64,000 nt of DNA from Deltaproteobacteria bacterium. GTDB lineage: Bacteria > Desulfobacterota > DSM-4660 > Desulfatiglandales > HGW-15. Each line of letters begins with the position of its first letter. Position 1 is the first letter of the stretch. Shown in pieces: positions 42,671 to 51,468 of this stretch. A program made the position numbers and the translations under genes. The DNA lies in contig JAGVAP010000123.1 of NCBI GenBank assembly GCA_020060215.1, forward strand, positions 16,123 through 80,122, written 5' to 3'. The notes under the pieces are model-generated. The model was given only the letters and a program-made list of their open reading frames with translations, made no database searches and was not told the DNA's origin.

Positions 42671-42715
42671 GTCGTCCGCCCCTGGAGGTCCGGCGCGTTC
42701 CGTCGGGAAAAGGGC

Positions 42716-42967
42716 TCACGGCTCCTCCTTCAGGAAGGTCTCATGGTACTCCTTCTCGCTGAGGTACTTCTTGAGCAGCCCGCCAAGGAGGTTGAACAGA
42801 TCAGCCGCATCCGCATCGGAGATTCGCTCCCGAAGCAGGGCCATGTTTGCGTCGTCGGAAAATTTCTGCAGATACCAGGTGAGCGTGGCCCTGTCGGCGT
42901 CCGGCTCCAGGCCGAAGGCAACGGGTCCATCATACTCCTCGACAAATCTATGGCTATGCCTCCCCAT
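42716..42967 (-). CDS. Small protein of unknown function
   Basis: 83 residues from the ATG at 42967 (AGGAGA upstream); the frame extends 54 nt further, but that extension is translated repeat DNA. Mostly helical: ATLTWYLQKFSDDANMALLRERI and DLFNLLGGLLKKYLSEKEYH. No membrane segment. I do not recognise the family. Shared strand with the BASS transporter. Confidence 0.55.
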   Translation of the reverse strand: MGRHSHRFVEEYDGPVAFGLEPDADRATLTWYLQKFSDDANMALLRERISDADAADLFNLLGGLLKKYLSEKEYHETFLKEEP

Positions 42968-42999
42968 CTCCTGATCTCTCCTGTCGTGGAAAACAGTTC

Positions 43000-43069
43000 C
43001 GCCCCTAAGACACGAAGACACCCGGAAAGATATTGAGGTTCTCTTTGTGTCTTAGTGCCTTCGTGGCAG
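43000..43069. repeat. GACAC-AAG family palindrome
   Basis: Left arm CGCCCCTAAGACACGAAGAC, right arm TTTGTGTCTTAGTGCCTTCG then TGGC. Separates the small hypothetical gene from the LUD gene. Confidence 0.85.
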
Positions 43070-43081
43070 CTCCTCTTGAAC

Positions 43082-43726
43082 TTAAAACCCCAGGGACTCT
43101 TTGATCAGCACCACCGAGATATCGCTCAGTACGGGCCTTCGGTGCAGTATGGTCGTCACGCGGCAGATCCTCTGGGGAGTGTTGCAGTCCGAGCAGACCC
43201 CCGTCTCTGCGCATGGGGTTGCATAGTTGAGGCTCTTGGCCCTCATCGGACCGGCCACCTCTTTCACCCTGGCCAAGGCGGAGTGGAGATCGGGTCTGAC
43301 CTTGTTCATCCCCGCGACAATGACGATCTTCTTGGGACCGAAGGTCATGGCGCACGTGCGGTTTCCGACCCCGTCGACGTTCACGATCTCCCCGGTCGCG
43401 GATACGGCGTTGGCGCTGCACAGGAAACAGTCACAGCGGCCCTGTTCGAGACGAATCCTCAGATCGTCCTCTTTCGGAAGCCCCTTCTGCCAGTGGTCCA
43501 GAACCTTCTTGCCCATCCCGCTCAGCGCTTCCACCAGACCAAGTGCCCTGGTCGTCTCGGAACCGGCAAAACCGAACGAGTCATACCCCTTGATCACGTT
43601 CAGCACAAGATCCCGCGCGTCCTGAACGGTCGGCACCAGGTGGGCGTCGAAGCCATGGCTCTTCAGGGCCGTTACACACCTGTCCCCCTGCTTTCCCCAC
43701 AACCATTCTTCATAAGAGCCGCTCAC
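43082..43726 (-). CDS. LUD-domain (LutC/YkgG-like) protein
   Basis: 214 residues. The YDSFGFAGSETTRALGLVEAL and CDCFLCSANAVSATGEIVNVDG blocks identify the LUD (lactate utilisation, DUF162) fold. A cysteine-rich C-terminus (ATPCAETGVCSDCNTPQRIC) looks like a metal or iron-sulfur site. Overlaps the start of xdhC... the reading frames share 17 nt at 43710-43726, so translation is probably coupled. Its role beside XdhC is unclear. It could be a redox partner, but that is inference. Confidence 0.82.
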   Translation of the reverse strand: MSGSYEEWLWGKQGDRCVTALKSHGFDAHLVPTVQDARDLVLNVIKGYDSFGFAGSETTRALGLVEALSGMGKKVLDHWQKGLPKEDDLRIRLEQGRCDCFLCSANAVSATGEIVNVDGVGNRTCAMTFGPKKIVIVAGMNKVRPDLHSALARVKEVAGPMRAKSLNYATPCAETGVCSDCNTPQRICRVTTILHRRPVLSDISVVLIKESLGF

Positions 43727-44792
43727 TTCGCTTCCCCTCCTTTCCAGCCCGAACCTTGATCAACTCCGCAACGATGCTGACCCCGATTTCCTCCGGGGTC
43801 TCGGCTCCGATGTCGATCCCTATGGGTGAGTGGACCCGGTCGAGATCCTCCTTCGTAAAACCTTCCTCCAGAAGGCTATCGTAGATCAGTGCCCTCTTCC
43901 GCCTGCTCCCGATCATCCCGATGTAACCCGCCTCAGACCTGAGGCACTGCTCGAGGACGGTCTTGTCGTGGGCATGTCCCCTGGTGACGATCACCATGTA
44001 GGCGGCCTTGTCTATCGGAAGCCTCCCGACACAGCCCTTGAAGTCCATCTGGACCACCTCGTGTGCGTCCGGAAACCTCCCCGGATCTGCAAACTCCGGC
44101 CGGTCATCCACCACCACCACCTGGAATCCGACATGGTTTGCGAGCGGGACGATCTGTGACGACACGTGGCCCCCTCCGAAAATATAGACGACCGGATCGG
44201 CTGCAATGGGCTCGACGAAAACGTGGATTTCCCTCCCGTCCTTTTCCCGATAGCTCACAAGGACGGGTTTCCGCTTCTTGAGGAACTCGGCGGTCTCTTC
44301 CACCAGGATCTCCTCGAGCCGACGGGAAGGGATAGAACCCATAACCGTTCGGCCCCTCTCGATCACCAGTTTGGGAGCCCTCCCTTCTTCTCGTAGATCC
44401 TCGTTCACCAGGGTTGCAAGCAGGCCGGCAAAACCGGATCGCTGGATGCTCAGAACCTTTTCGTACATGGACTTCTGCTCCGGAAGGACGGGCTCGAGCA
44501 GGACCTCCACATCGCCTCCGCAGAGCATTTCCGTTTTGGTCACGTCTTTTCCCATCATGGAGAGACTGAGCAGGACCGGGAGTCGGCTGCGAAACACCTT
44601 CCCGGCCTCTTTAACGACGGTGGCCTCGAGGAGCCCTCCTCCGATCGTCCCTTCTGAACGCCCGTCGGCCAGGATAAGGATCTTCGCCCCCACCCCTCGC
44701 GGCCCCGACCCGCTCAGCCGTATGATGGTCGCAAGGACCGAGGGCTCTCCTCGGTCAAGAAGATCAAGGATTCTGGCGTAAAGATCACTCAT
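43710..44792 (-). CDS. XdhC/CoxI-family maturation protein for molybdenum hydroxylases
   Basis: 360 residues. N-terminal XdhC/CoxI domain with ATIIRLSGSGPRGVGAKILI and the cysteine in EMLCGGDVEVLLEP; C-terminal Rossmann domain with VVYIFGGGHVSSQIVPLA, VVVVDDRPEFA and IGMIGSRRKRALIYDSL. XdhC proteins insert sulfurated or selenated molybdenum cofactor into xanthine dehydrogenase-type enzymes. The close neighbour YqeC suggests the selenium-dependent branch. The target hydroxylase is not in the window. Confidence 0.9.
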   Translation of the reverse strand: MSDLYARILDLLDRGEPSVLATIIRLSGSGPRGVGAKILILADGRSEGTIGGGLLEATVVKEAGKVFRSRLPVLLSLSMMGKDVTKTEMLCGGDVEVLLEPVLPEQKSMYEKVLSIQRSGFAGLLATLVNEDLREEGRAPKLVIERGRTVMGSIPSRRLEEILVEETAEFLKKRKPVLVSYREKDGREIHVFVEPIAADPVVYIFGGGHVSSQIVPLANHVGFQVVVVDDRPEFADPGRFPDAHEVVQMDFKGCVGRLPIDKAAYMVIVTRGHAHDKTVLEQCLRSEAGYIGMIGSRRKRALIYDSLLEEGFTKEDLDRVHSPIGIDIGAETPEEIGVSIVAELIKVRAGKEGKRSERLL

Positions 44793-44820
44793 TGATTATT
44801 CTCCACCCTTCAAAATGGAA

Positions 44821-44945
44821 GTATGCAGCAAGCAAGTAGGCAGCAGGCATCCCGGTTTTCACCGGGATGACGGAAGAGGGACATTTTCGACTTTTTACGA
44901 GACCGTCAATCTCGGAACCGGCGAAGCCGTATGAACCCCGAACCT
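44821..44945. repeat. Two short repeats between xdhC and yqeC
   Basis: 44821-44850: CAGCAAGCAAGTAGGCAGCA (TAGGCAG family). 44913-44945: CGGAACCGGCGAAGCCGTAT followed by GAACCCCGAACC, shared with 30329-30365. Confidence 0.6.
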
Positions 44946-44947
44946 CT

Positions 44948-45736
44948 TCAACCCTCCCTGACATGTACCTCCCAGCCCCCCTTCTTCAACGACCCGACCA
45001 CCACACGCTCCACACGCATGGACCGATCCTCCAGGATCAGGCGCGAGATCTCCTTTGCCTCTTCGCGATCGTGGACAAGGTCCGCCTTGTTGAAGAGAAC
45101 CACCTTTCTGCTCGGTCCGGGGGCGGACCTGAAGAGCCCGTCCGGATGGAGAAAGATGCTCGAAAGCGGACGGCTCTTCATCACCTCTCCCGGAGCGATT
45201 CGGGTGATCCGTTCAAAAACATCCGTCCTGAATACGGTGGCCGGGGTAAAAGGAGCGCCAAGCACCTCCACCCCCATCAGGGCCACGACCATCGTTGCCG
45301 TGTCCGGCACCACCGGCTCGTTTCCGGAAGGGGCCTTTACCGGATGACCCGCCGCACCATCGGCCTCAACGATCAGGTGCTCGACCTCCCCTTTCTCATA
45401 CAGCCCGTCCAGGAGGGAAGGATCAACTCCCTCCACCTTCCCGGATTCGAGCGTCCGAAGCCCCAGGAAAACGGATCTCCCTTCCTCGAGATCCTTCCTG
45501 AGCGCATCTCTCCAGGAATCGCTGCTGCCGATCAGCAGGACCGAGTCCGCCCCCTGGGCTTCTCGCTGCCACACCTTGGTCGTCGTGCTCGCGAGGACCC
45601 TTCTACCGATGCCCCTCAGCTCGCCCGACAGTGCAAAGAGGAGGGTCGTCTTCCCGCCGGCCCCTACCACGGCGATGTGCTCTCTCGGACCGAGTCCCAG
45701 GGCCGATATAAGATTCCCGGCACGTTCCATGGTCAT
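44948..45736 (-). CDS. yqeC: Selenium cofactor biosynthesis protein YqeC
   Basis: 262 residues. AVVGAGGKTTLLFAL is a P-loop-like GAGGKTT, LASTTTKVW and LIVEADGAAGHPVKAP follow as in YqeC proteins, and NKADLVH near the C-terminus. YqeC is a signature of selenium-dependent molybdenum hydroxylases (selenium as a labile cofactor). Lies between xdhC and selB on the same strand, with repeat-filled gaps on both sides. Confidence 0.85.
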   Translation of the reverse strand: MTMERAGNLISALGLGPREHIAVVGAGGKTTLLFALSGELRGIGRRVLASTTTKVWQREAQGADSVLLIGSSDSWRDALRKDLEEGRSVFLGLRTLESGKVEGVDPSLLDGLYEKGEVEHLIVEADGAAGHPVKAPSGNEPVVPDTATMVVALMGVEVLGAPFTPATVFRTDVFERITRIAPGEVMKSRPLSSIFLHPDGLFRSAPGPSRKVVLFNKADLVHDREEAKEISRLILEDRSMRVERVVVGSLKKGGWEVHVREG

Positions 45737-45812
45737 GCGCCGTGCCCCGTTTGCGCTATGCGCTTTGCGAATTTTCCGCCCTTGCTGTCCTCTCCTGAGA
45801 AACTCAAAATCA

Positions 45813-45845
45813 ATGCCCGGAACCTGACACCTGACACCCCGTAAG
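45813..45845. repeat. CCTGACACCTGA family fragment upstream of yqeC
   Basis: CGGAACCTGACACCTGACAC and CCCGTAAGG; matches words found at 30270, 48610 and 57260. Confidence 0.55.
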
Positions 45846-45894
45846 GTTTCCTTTTCGATCGAACTGGCCGTTGGCCGGCGGTCGTATCTGACCT

Positions 45895-47799
45895 CTATTT
45901 CCTTCTCAACACCCGCTTGTCTCCCACCCTTACCGTGACCTGGCTGATGTCGAAGTACTCCAGGAGCGGGATGGTGTACTTCCGGGAGGCATTGGTCATT
46001 TCTTTGAATTGCGGGGTATCGATCTCCCCCTTCTGCCGCAGGTGTTCGACCAGGCGCTGCTTCAGCGGTTCGATGACGTCTCTGTGAAAAAACAGGTCCT
46101 CCTTCACCTTGACGAGGACCCCCTCTTTGAGCATGACCTGGAGCACGTCCGTGGCCGCCTTCCCTCCGAAGTCGTCCCTGATCTCCTTGAAATAGGGGGG
46201 CTGGAGACCGCTTTTCCGGTAGACCTCCTCGATTTGTCGCCGCGACTTTTCCTGGTCCTCCGCCAGCGTCACCTTGTGGCTCTCGAGCCTCAGCGTCTCC
46301 TTTTCCTGGACGATCACCCCTTCATGGGTCAACTGGGCGATGAGGAACTGGAACAGCTTTGGATTCCTGGAGCCGGCGGTTCTGGAGCGGAGCTCCTCCT
46401 TGTGAAAGCCTTCCCTCAACGGGTTTTCCCGGTGATACCGCTGCAGCGTGGAGGTGATCTCGTCCCTTGCAGCCTGTAGAAACTCGGCATGGATGAGGCC
46501 TCCCCTTTCGCGGTCGTAGAGCACCACCCTTTTCTGTGCAAGCAGTCTCTTCAGCACCTCTTCCAGCCGCTTCCTGCCGGTGTTGATCAGGAAAGGAAGA
46601 TCGGACTGTTCCATTCCCTGGAATCGGGCCGTGCGGATGAATTGCTCCGTGATCTCCGTCTGGTCTCCCCGGCTCAGGGTCTCCAGCTCCGAGAGGGTCT
46701 TCTGGTTTTTCCGCTTCCTCCTCTCCGGAAGTACGCTCAGCACCTCACCGCCGCCGATTGCCCGCACAGGCGAGTAGCTGCGGATCACGTAGCGATCGCG
46801 CGCGAGGAGCACTGCGGGCTTTTCGAACCGGACCTGGGCAAAGCAGGTTTCACCGGGATTCAGTTCGTCCCGGTCCAACAGGAGGACCGTGGAGATGATC
46901 TCGGCGGTCCCCACATGGAACCTCGCCTTGGCCCTGTGCCTGAGCTTGCGGGGTGCGCTCTTGAGCAGGTCCAGGGTCACATCCACCAGCTGGGTCGGTT
47001 TCAGGGAGTCCTTGGCTGCAAGTACATCTCCCCTCTCGAGCTCGGCCTTTTCCACCCCCTGGAGGTTGATCGCGGTCCGTAGCCCCGCGCTCACCTTGGA
47101 CAGCTCGCGATTGTGGACCTGGATTCCCCTGATCTTGGTCGTGACGTCCTTGGGATAGATGGTGACCTCTTCACCCAGGCCGATCTGGCCGGATATGGTT
47201 GTCCCCGTAACCACCGTGCCGAACCCCTTCATGGTGAAGACGCGATCGACGGGGAGTCGGAAGAAGTTCCCGGTCTCCCGTTCGGCCACACCTTTGACGA
47301 GATGGTTCAGGGTCTGCAGCAGATCGTCTATCCCCTTCCCTGTGACCGAGGAGACTTCAACCACCGGGGCGCCGTCCAGGAATGTGCCCGACAGAAACCT
47401 GGAAACGTCCTCCTTGACAAGTTCCAGCCACTCGGCATCCACCAGATCGACCTTGGTCAGGACGACCAGGCCGCTACGCACCCTCAGGAGCTGGCATATC
47501 TCCAGATGCTCCCTGGTCTGCGGCATGACCCCTTCATCGGCCGCGATGACGAGGGCGACCAGGTCGACACCCGTTGCGCCGGCCACCATGTTCTTCACGA
47601 ACTTCTCGTGCCCGGGCACGTCGACGATGCCCAGGAGCTGGCCCCCGGGAAGCACCAGGTGTGCGAAACCCAGCTCAATGGTGATGCCCCGCGCCTTTTC
47701 TTCCTTGAGCCGGTCCGTGTCGATGCCTGTGAGCGCCTTGACCAGCGTAGTCTTCCCGTGGTCAATGTGCCCGGCGGTGCCGAGAATGATCTGTTTCAT
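45895..47799 (-). CDS. selB: Selenocysteine-specific elongation factor SelB
   Basis: 634 residues from the ATG at 47799; the frame runs upstream through a CAGGATACAGGATG repeat that is not coding. N-terminal EF-Tu-like GTPase: [15 protein letters not shown] (P-loop), [12 protein letters not shown] (DxxG) and TKVDL (NKxD-like). Domains II-III follow, then C-terminal winged-helix domains (residues about 390-634) that bind the SECIS element. It delivers Sec-tRNA to UGA codons. selA and selC were not found in the window. The tRNA gene just upstream is tRNA-Asn, not tRNA-Sec. Confidence 0.94.
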   Translation of the reverse strand: MKQIILGTAGHIDHGKTTLVKALTGIDTDRLKEEKARGITIELGFAHLVLPGGQLLGIVDVPGHEKFVKNMVAGATGVDLVALVIAADEGVMPQTREHLEICQLLRVRSGLVVLTKVDLVDAEWLELVKEDVSRFLSGTFLDGAPVVEVSSVTGKGIDDLLQTLNHLVKGVAERETGNFFRLPVDRVFTMKGFGTVVTGTTISGQIGLGEEVTIYPKDVTTKIRGIQVHNRELSKVSAGLRTAINLQGVEKAELERGDVLAAKDSLKPTQLVDVTLDLLKSAPRKLRHRAKARFHVGTAEIISTVLLLDRDELNPGETCFAQVRFEKPAVLLARDRYVIRSYSPVRAIGGGEVLSVLPERRKRKNQKTLSELETLSRGDQTEITEQFIRTARFQGMEQSDLPFLINTGRKRLEEVLKRLLAQKRVVLYDRERGGLIHAEFLQAARDEITSTLQRYHRENPLREGFHKEELRSRTAGSRNPKLFQFLIAQLTHEGVIVQEKETLRLESHKVTLAEDQEKSRRQIEEVYRKSGLQPPYFKEIRDDFGGKAATDVLQVMLKEGVLVKVKEDLFFHRDVIEPLKQRLVEHLRQKGEIDTPQFKEMTNASRKYTIPLLEYFDISQVTVRVGDKRVLRRK

Positions 47800-47815
47800 T
47801 GAAAACCCGAGAAAG

Positions 47816-47957
47816 GATACAGGATGAAGATTACAGGATACAGGATAAAGGACGGGAAGAGGGGATGCAAGATTCTGCATCCACGATACAGGATAGAGCC
47901 CTCATCCTGCATCTTGAATCATGTATCCTGAGATCCTCCATCCTGCATCCTTCAAAT
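47816..47957. repeat. CAGGATRCAGGATG family palindrome between selB and tRNA-Asn
   Basis: Many 7-nt CAGGATA/G words on the left (47818-47850) and ATCCTGCATC words on the right (47903-47953) form an imperfect palindrome of about 140 bp. The same words fill 53622-53790 and 61252-61345. Confidence 0.85.
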
Positions 47958-47958
47958 G

Positions 47959-47985
47959 AAAAGGCAGCCGTTGTGAGCGGCTGCC
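47959..47985 (-). terminator. Intrinsic terminator of the tRNA-Asn gene
   Basis: Minus strand: GGCAGCCG pairs with CGGCTGCC over 8 bp (7-nt loop), followed by TTTT. It lies 11 nt after the encoded CCA end. Confidence 0.85.
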
Positions 47986-47996
47986 TTGTCGATTTC

Positions 47997-48331
47997 TGGC
48001 TCCCCGGGACGGACTCGAACCGCCGACCAAGTGGTTACAAGTACCCTGATATTTCTACCAGGCTTGGACTATCTCATCACCCGTCCCTGACCTCAGGGCT
48101 GAGGGTGTCGGGCGCTTCCCCCGCCGAACCACTCGCGGGGTACGAGCCGAAGCTCTAGTCTCTGCACCTTCCCTGAACACGAACTCGTCCAGGGCTTGGC
48201 TCAGGGTTACCGTTCTCCAGAGCGGAGGGCAGGCTTCCCTGAATTCACCCGATTTTTCAACCACGATCTCTCGTGGAAGCTGCAGTTCCCTTTTCTACAG
48301 CCACCCGCTCTACCTGCTGAGCTACCGGGGA
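47997..48331 (-). tRNA. tRNA-Asn(GUU) split by a group I intron
   Basis: 5' exon 48331-48297 (35 nt) and 3' exon 48037-47997 (41 nt) join to a complete 76-nt tRNA with encoded CCA. Acceptor stem TCCCCGG/CCGGGGA (7 bp); D arm GCTC/GAGC; anticodon stem GGTGG/CCACT; loop C-T-GTT-A-A; variable loop TGGTC (5 nt); T arm GGCGG-TTCGAGT-CCGTC. The discriminator is G and the anticodon GUU, as in E. coli tRNA-Asn. The intron falls between anticodon bases 35 and 36, so no functional asparagine tRNA can be made without splicing. Own terminator downstream; no promoter was assigned. Confidence 0.95.
48038..48296 (-). other. Group I intron in tRNA-Asn (259 nt, subgroup IC3-like)
   Basis: Follows U35 (48297) and ends in G (48038), the two required boundary bases. 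P1: 5'-exon GGCUGU pairs with the internal guide GCAGCU (48283-48278) with a U-G pair at the splice site. P2: CCACGA-GAGA-TCGTGG with a GNRA loop. Conserved core in order: P (AATTCAGGGAAGCC, 48245-48232), Q (AACCCTGAGCCAAGCCC, near 48208-48192), R (GTGCAGAGACTAGAGC, 48167-48152), S (GATGAGATAGTCC, 48078-48066); R and S pair through GACTA/TAGTC (P7). No homing endonuclease: the longest frame inside is not a recognisable protein. Confidence 0.93.
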
Positions 48332-48638
48332 ACATCACTGGAGGGTCAGGCCGGAAGACCTGATCCCCTGGAATCCCGAAAACCGCTAGGGATTGACCGA
48401 CAAAGATAGGATTCTATAGGAAACCGCAGGAGCTGTCTAACAAAATGTTCTTCCACGGTCAAGAAAAACAGCACCTCGCCACGAAGACACAAAGGCGCCA
48501 AGAAGAACGGCGAGCAGGAAGGAAAAAAATTCGTCAAGTGGAGGTCTCAGGTTTCAGTGTTCAGGTGAAAATGGACGGACTACCAGGGCCGACACCCGAA
48601 ACCTGGCACCTGACATCCTGTAAGGCTTACATCCTGCA
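48332..48638. repeat. Repeat-filled gap between tRNA-Asn and the YtxH gene
   Basis: 307 bp. 48347-48366: GGTCAGGCCGGAAGACCTGA hairpin. 48477-48507: a half copy of the GACAC-AAG family (CGCCACGAAGACACAAAG). 48541-48632: CAGGTTTCAGTGTTCAGGTG on the left and CCCGAAACCTGGCACCTGAC on the right, the CCTGACACCTGA family. No gene is seen. Confidence 0.65.
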
Positions 48639-48974
48639 TCAAATTTCAAAATCGGCTTTTCGTGTCTCCCGCTCCTGCTTGTAGGTCCTTTTCCCTGCCT
48701 CGATGGCGGCCAGGATGATTTCCTTCTCCCTTCTGGTGAAGTCCCTCGCCTTGTCCACCAGACCTTTGGCCTCGCGCTCAATGGACTCCTTTCCTTCCTC
48801 GAACCTCCTCTGGCCCTTTCTCATCTCTTCATTGAACCGCTCTCTGCCTTCTTCGGCGGTCCTCACGATCGATTCACGGGCCTTCGGGGAGACGAACAGG
48901 AGTGCGGCCGCTCCAAAGGCCGCTCCAAGAAAAAAATAGATCCATTGCCCTGACGACTCACTCTTATGAAACAT
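48639..48974 (-). CDS. YtxH-like small membrane protein
   Basis: 111 residues. One N-terminal glycine/alanine-rich membrane helix (QWIYFFLGAAFGAAALLFVSP) followed by a highly charged coiled coil (KARESIVRTAEEGRERFNEE onward). This is the layout of the YtxH (gas-vesicle GvpP-like) family, often stress-linked. Function unknown; it stands alone, divergent from glgX. Confidence 0.75.
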   Translation of the reverse strand: MFHKSESSGQWIYFFLGAAFGAAALLFVSPKARESIVRTAEEGRERFNEEMRKGQRRFEEGKESIEREAKGLVDKARDFTRREKEIILAAIEAGKRTYKQERETRKADFEI

Positions 48975-49304
48975 CGCTATCTCCTTTTCTTCTGGTTACT
49001 TGAAAAACATACGCAACCCTTGCAGAAGATCAATGGGCAAAATCCAGTATCCGGCGAGTCCTCTGCGCACTCTGCGTCTGCGGTGAACCGTCTCCGGGGC
49101 AGATTCCGTTGCCTGGAGTACGTTTGCTTGCGGGGAAAAGATGAGAATACGTGGGATCGTCTCTGGAAATACGGCCGCAAACCTATTCGGAAAGGCCGTC
49201 GCAGGTTGGAGGATGGAGGTCAAGGGCACCGGGGGCCGCTTCGGCGGCTCGGGGGGGGTGCCCCTGAAGGAGTCCGGGGCGGAAAGGAAAAGGGGTGGTC
49301 AGGC
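48975..49304. other. Gap upstream of glgX
   Basis: 330 bp between the divergent YtxH gene and glgX. Near 49056-49085 a TCCTCTGCGCACTCTGCGTC run, partner to CACCGCAGGACGCAGAGAGG at 41598, is a further repeat family. The rest is GC-rich with no assignable promoter. An in-frame extension of glgX spans this gap but has no family similarity. Confidence 0.5.
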
Positions 49305-51413
49305 ATGGAAATATGGCCCGGAAAGTCTTATCCCCTTGGCGCCACCTACGACGGGGTGGGGACCAATTTTTCCGTCTTCTCAGAGGCCGCGGAGCGGGTC
49401 GAGATCTGTTTTTTCGATGAAGAGGGCGCAGAGACCCGCGTCGATCTCCCGGAAGTGACCGGGTTTTGCTGGCACGGCTATTTCCCTTACCGGGAGCCGG
49501 GCCAGCGGTACGGTTTCCGCGCCCACGGGCCCTGGAGCCCGGAGCAGGGGCATCGGTTCAACGGCTCCAAGCTCCTGATCGACCCGTATGCCAAGTCGAT
49601 CGAAGGGAACGTCAAGTGGAACGAGGCCCTGTTCACCTACCGGTTCCTGGAGCCGGGTGGGCCGCCGAATGAAGACGACAGCGCACCCTATGTGCCCAGG
49701 TCGGTCGTCATCAATCCCTTTTTCGATTGGGGGAACGACCGGCCCCCGGCCGTCCCGCTTCACGAGACGATGATCTACGAGATCCACGTGAAGGGATTCA
49801 CGAAGAGGTTCCCGGAGATCCCGCCCGAGATCCGTGGCACCTATGCCGGTCTCGCCCATCCCGCCTCGATCGAATACCTGTCCCGCCTGGGCATCAGAGC
49901 AGTGGAGCTGATGCCGGTCCACCAGTTCATTCACGACTCCTCCCTGGTGGAGAGGGGGCTTCGCAACTACTGGGGGTACAACTCCATCGGCTATTTCGCA
50001 CCGCACAACGACTATGCGAGCAGGGGGGAGCTCGGCCAGCAGGTCCAGGAGTTCAAGGGGATGGTCAGGTCCCTCCACGAGGCCGGCATAGAGGTGATCC
50101 TCGATGTGGTGTACAACCACACCGCCGAAGGCAACCACCTCGGCCCTCAGCTCTGCTTCAAGGGCATCGACAACCTGGCCTACTATCGGCTCGTTGAAGG
50201 CGACCTTCAGTACTACATGGATTACACCGGCACGGGAAACAGTCTCAACATGCGCCACCCCCACGTGCTGCAGCTCATCATGGATTCGCTCCGCTACTGG
50301 ATCCTCGACATGCACGTGGACGGTTTCCGCTTCGACCTCGCGGCCACCCTTGCCCGGGAGCTCCGCGACGTGGATCGCCTCTCCGCCTTCTTTGACATCA
50401 TCCAGCAGGACCCGGTGATCAGCCAGGTGAAGCTCATTGCAGAGCCCTGGGACATCGGCGAGGGCGGGTACCAGGTGGGCAATTTCCCGCCCCTGTGGTC
50501 GGAGTGGAACGGGAAGTACCGCGACTGCGTCCGCGACTTCTGGAGGGGGGAAGAGCAGACGCTCCCGGAGTTCGCCTACCGGTTTACGGGCAGCTCGGAT
50601 CTCTACGAGAGCACCGGGCGGCGGCCCTATGCAAGCATCAACTTCATCACGGCCCATGACGGATTCACGCTTCACGATCTGGTCTCTTACAATGAGAAGC
50701 ACAACGAGGCGAACGGGGAGGAGAACCGCGACGGCGAGAGCCACAACCGCTCGTGGAACTGCGGGGAAGAAGGGCCGACGAAGAACCCGCAGGTCCTGCG
50801 GCTGCGGGCCAGGCAGATGAGAAACTTCCTCGCCACCCTCTTTCTCTCCCAGGGCATACCGATGCTCCTTGGGGGCGACGAGATGGGCCGCACCCAGGGG
50901 GGGAACAACAACGCCTATTGCCAGGACAACGAGATCTCCTGGCTCGACTGGGAGTCCAGGGACGATGGACTGCTCGAGTTCACCCGCGATCTGATCGAGT
51001 TCCGGGTGAACCACCCGATCTTCAGACGCAGGGGCTGGTTTCAGGGGAAGCCGATCCACAGGAGGATCGAAGACATCAGCTGGTTCACCTCCGCTGGCGA
51101 AGAAATGGCCGACGAGAACTGGAAAGAGGGCCATGCAAAGTCCATGGCGGTGTTCCTGAACGGGATGGGCATCTCCTACCCCGACCATCGGGGTGAAAGG
51201 GTGGTGGACAACAGTTTTCTTGTTCTCTTCAATGCCCATCATGAAGAGCTGGCCTTCAACATCCCCGGCCCTGAGTGGGGCAGGCGGTGGAAGATGGTCC
51301 TGGATACCGCAAGGGAGGGATTCCTGGAAGCAGGGGAGACGGTTCGGCCGGGCGACGAGGTCATCGTGGAAGCGCGCTCGCTCTCGTTGTTGATGAGCGA
51401 TGCGGCGCAATGA
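49305..51413 (+). CDS. glgX: Glycogen debranching enzyme GlgX (isoamylase type, GH13)
   Basis: 702 residues from the ATG at 49305. N-terminal CBM48 domain (YPLGATYDGVGTNFSVFSEA), then the GH13 barrel with conserved regions I (VILDVVYNHTAEG), II (DGFRFDLAATL, nucleophile Asp), III (LIAEPWDIG, acid/base Glu) and IV (FITAHDGFTLHD). Cleaves alpha-1,6 branches of phosphorylase-limit dextrin. Followed by a MalQ gene 55 nt downstream; together they give the linear substrate for GlgP and glucosyl transfer. Confidence 0.94.
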   Translation: MEIWPGKSYPLGATYDGVGTNFSVFSEAAERVEICFFDEEGAETRVDLPEVTGFCWHGYFPYREPGQRYGFRAHGPWSPEQGHRFNGSKLLIDPYAKSIEGNVKWNEALFTYRFLEPGGPPNEDDSAPYVPRSVVINPFFDWGNDRPPAVPLHETMIYEIHVKGFTKRFPEIPPEIRGTYAGLAHPASIEYLSRLGIRAVELMPVHQFIHDSSLVERGLRNYWGYNSIGYFAPHNDYASRGELGQQVQEFKGMVRSLHEAGIEVILDVVYNHTAEGNHLGPQLCFKGIDNLAYYRLVEGDLQYYMDYTGTGNSLNMRHPHVLQLIMDSLRYWILDMHVDGFRFDLAATLARELRDVDRLSAFFDIIQQDPVISQVKLIAEPWDIGEGGYQVGNFPPLWSEWNGKYRDCVRDFWRGEEQTLPEFAYRFTGSSDLYESTGRRPYASINFITAHDGFTLHDLVSYNEKHNEANGEENRDGESHNRSWNCGEEGPTKNPQVLRLRARQMRNFLATLFLSQGIPMLLGGDEMGRTQGGNNNAYCQDNEISWLDWESRDDGLLEFTRDLIEFRVNHPIFRRRGWFQGKPIHRRIEDISWFTSAGEEMADENWKEGHAKSMAVFLNGMGISYPDHRGERVVDNSFLVLFNAHHEELAFNIPGPEWGRRWKMVLDTAREGFLEAGETVRPGDEVIVEARSLSLLMSDAAQ

Positions 51414-51468
51414 AAGGAGATGATGAGAAGTTGAGGCATCCCGAGTCCTGCAACCTGGATCATCTTCT

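Noticed and set aside
48055..48264. Open frame of 69 codons inside the intron
   Set aside because: It lies across the conserved P/Q/R/S core, has no LAGLIDADG, GIY-YIG or HNH motif and no ribosome-binding site.
47997..48331. tRNA-Sec (selC) or tRNA-Tyr(GUA) next to selB
   Set aside because: The spliced RNA has a 5-nt variable loop, so it is not class II like tRNA-Tyr or tRNA-Sec; the discriminator, stems and loop match tRNA-Asn(GUU) when the U|...G| splice rule is applied.
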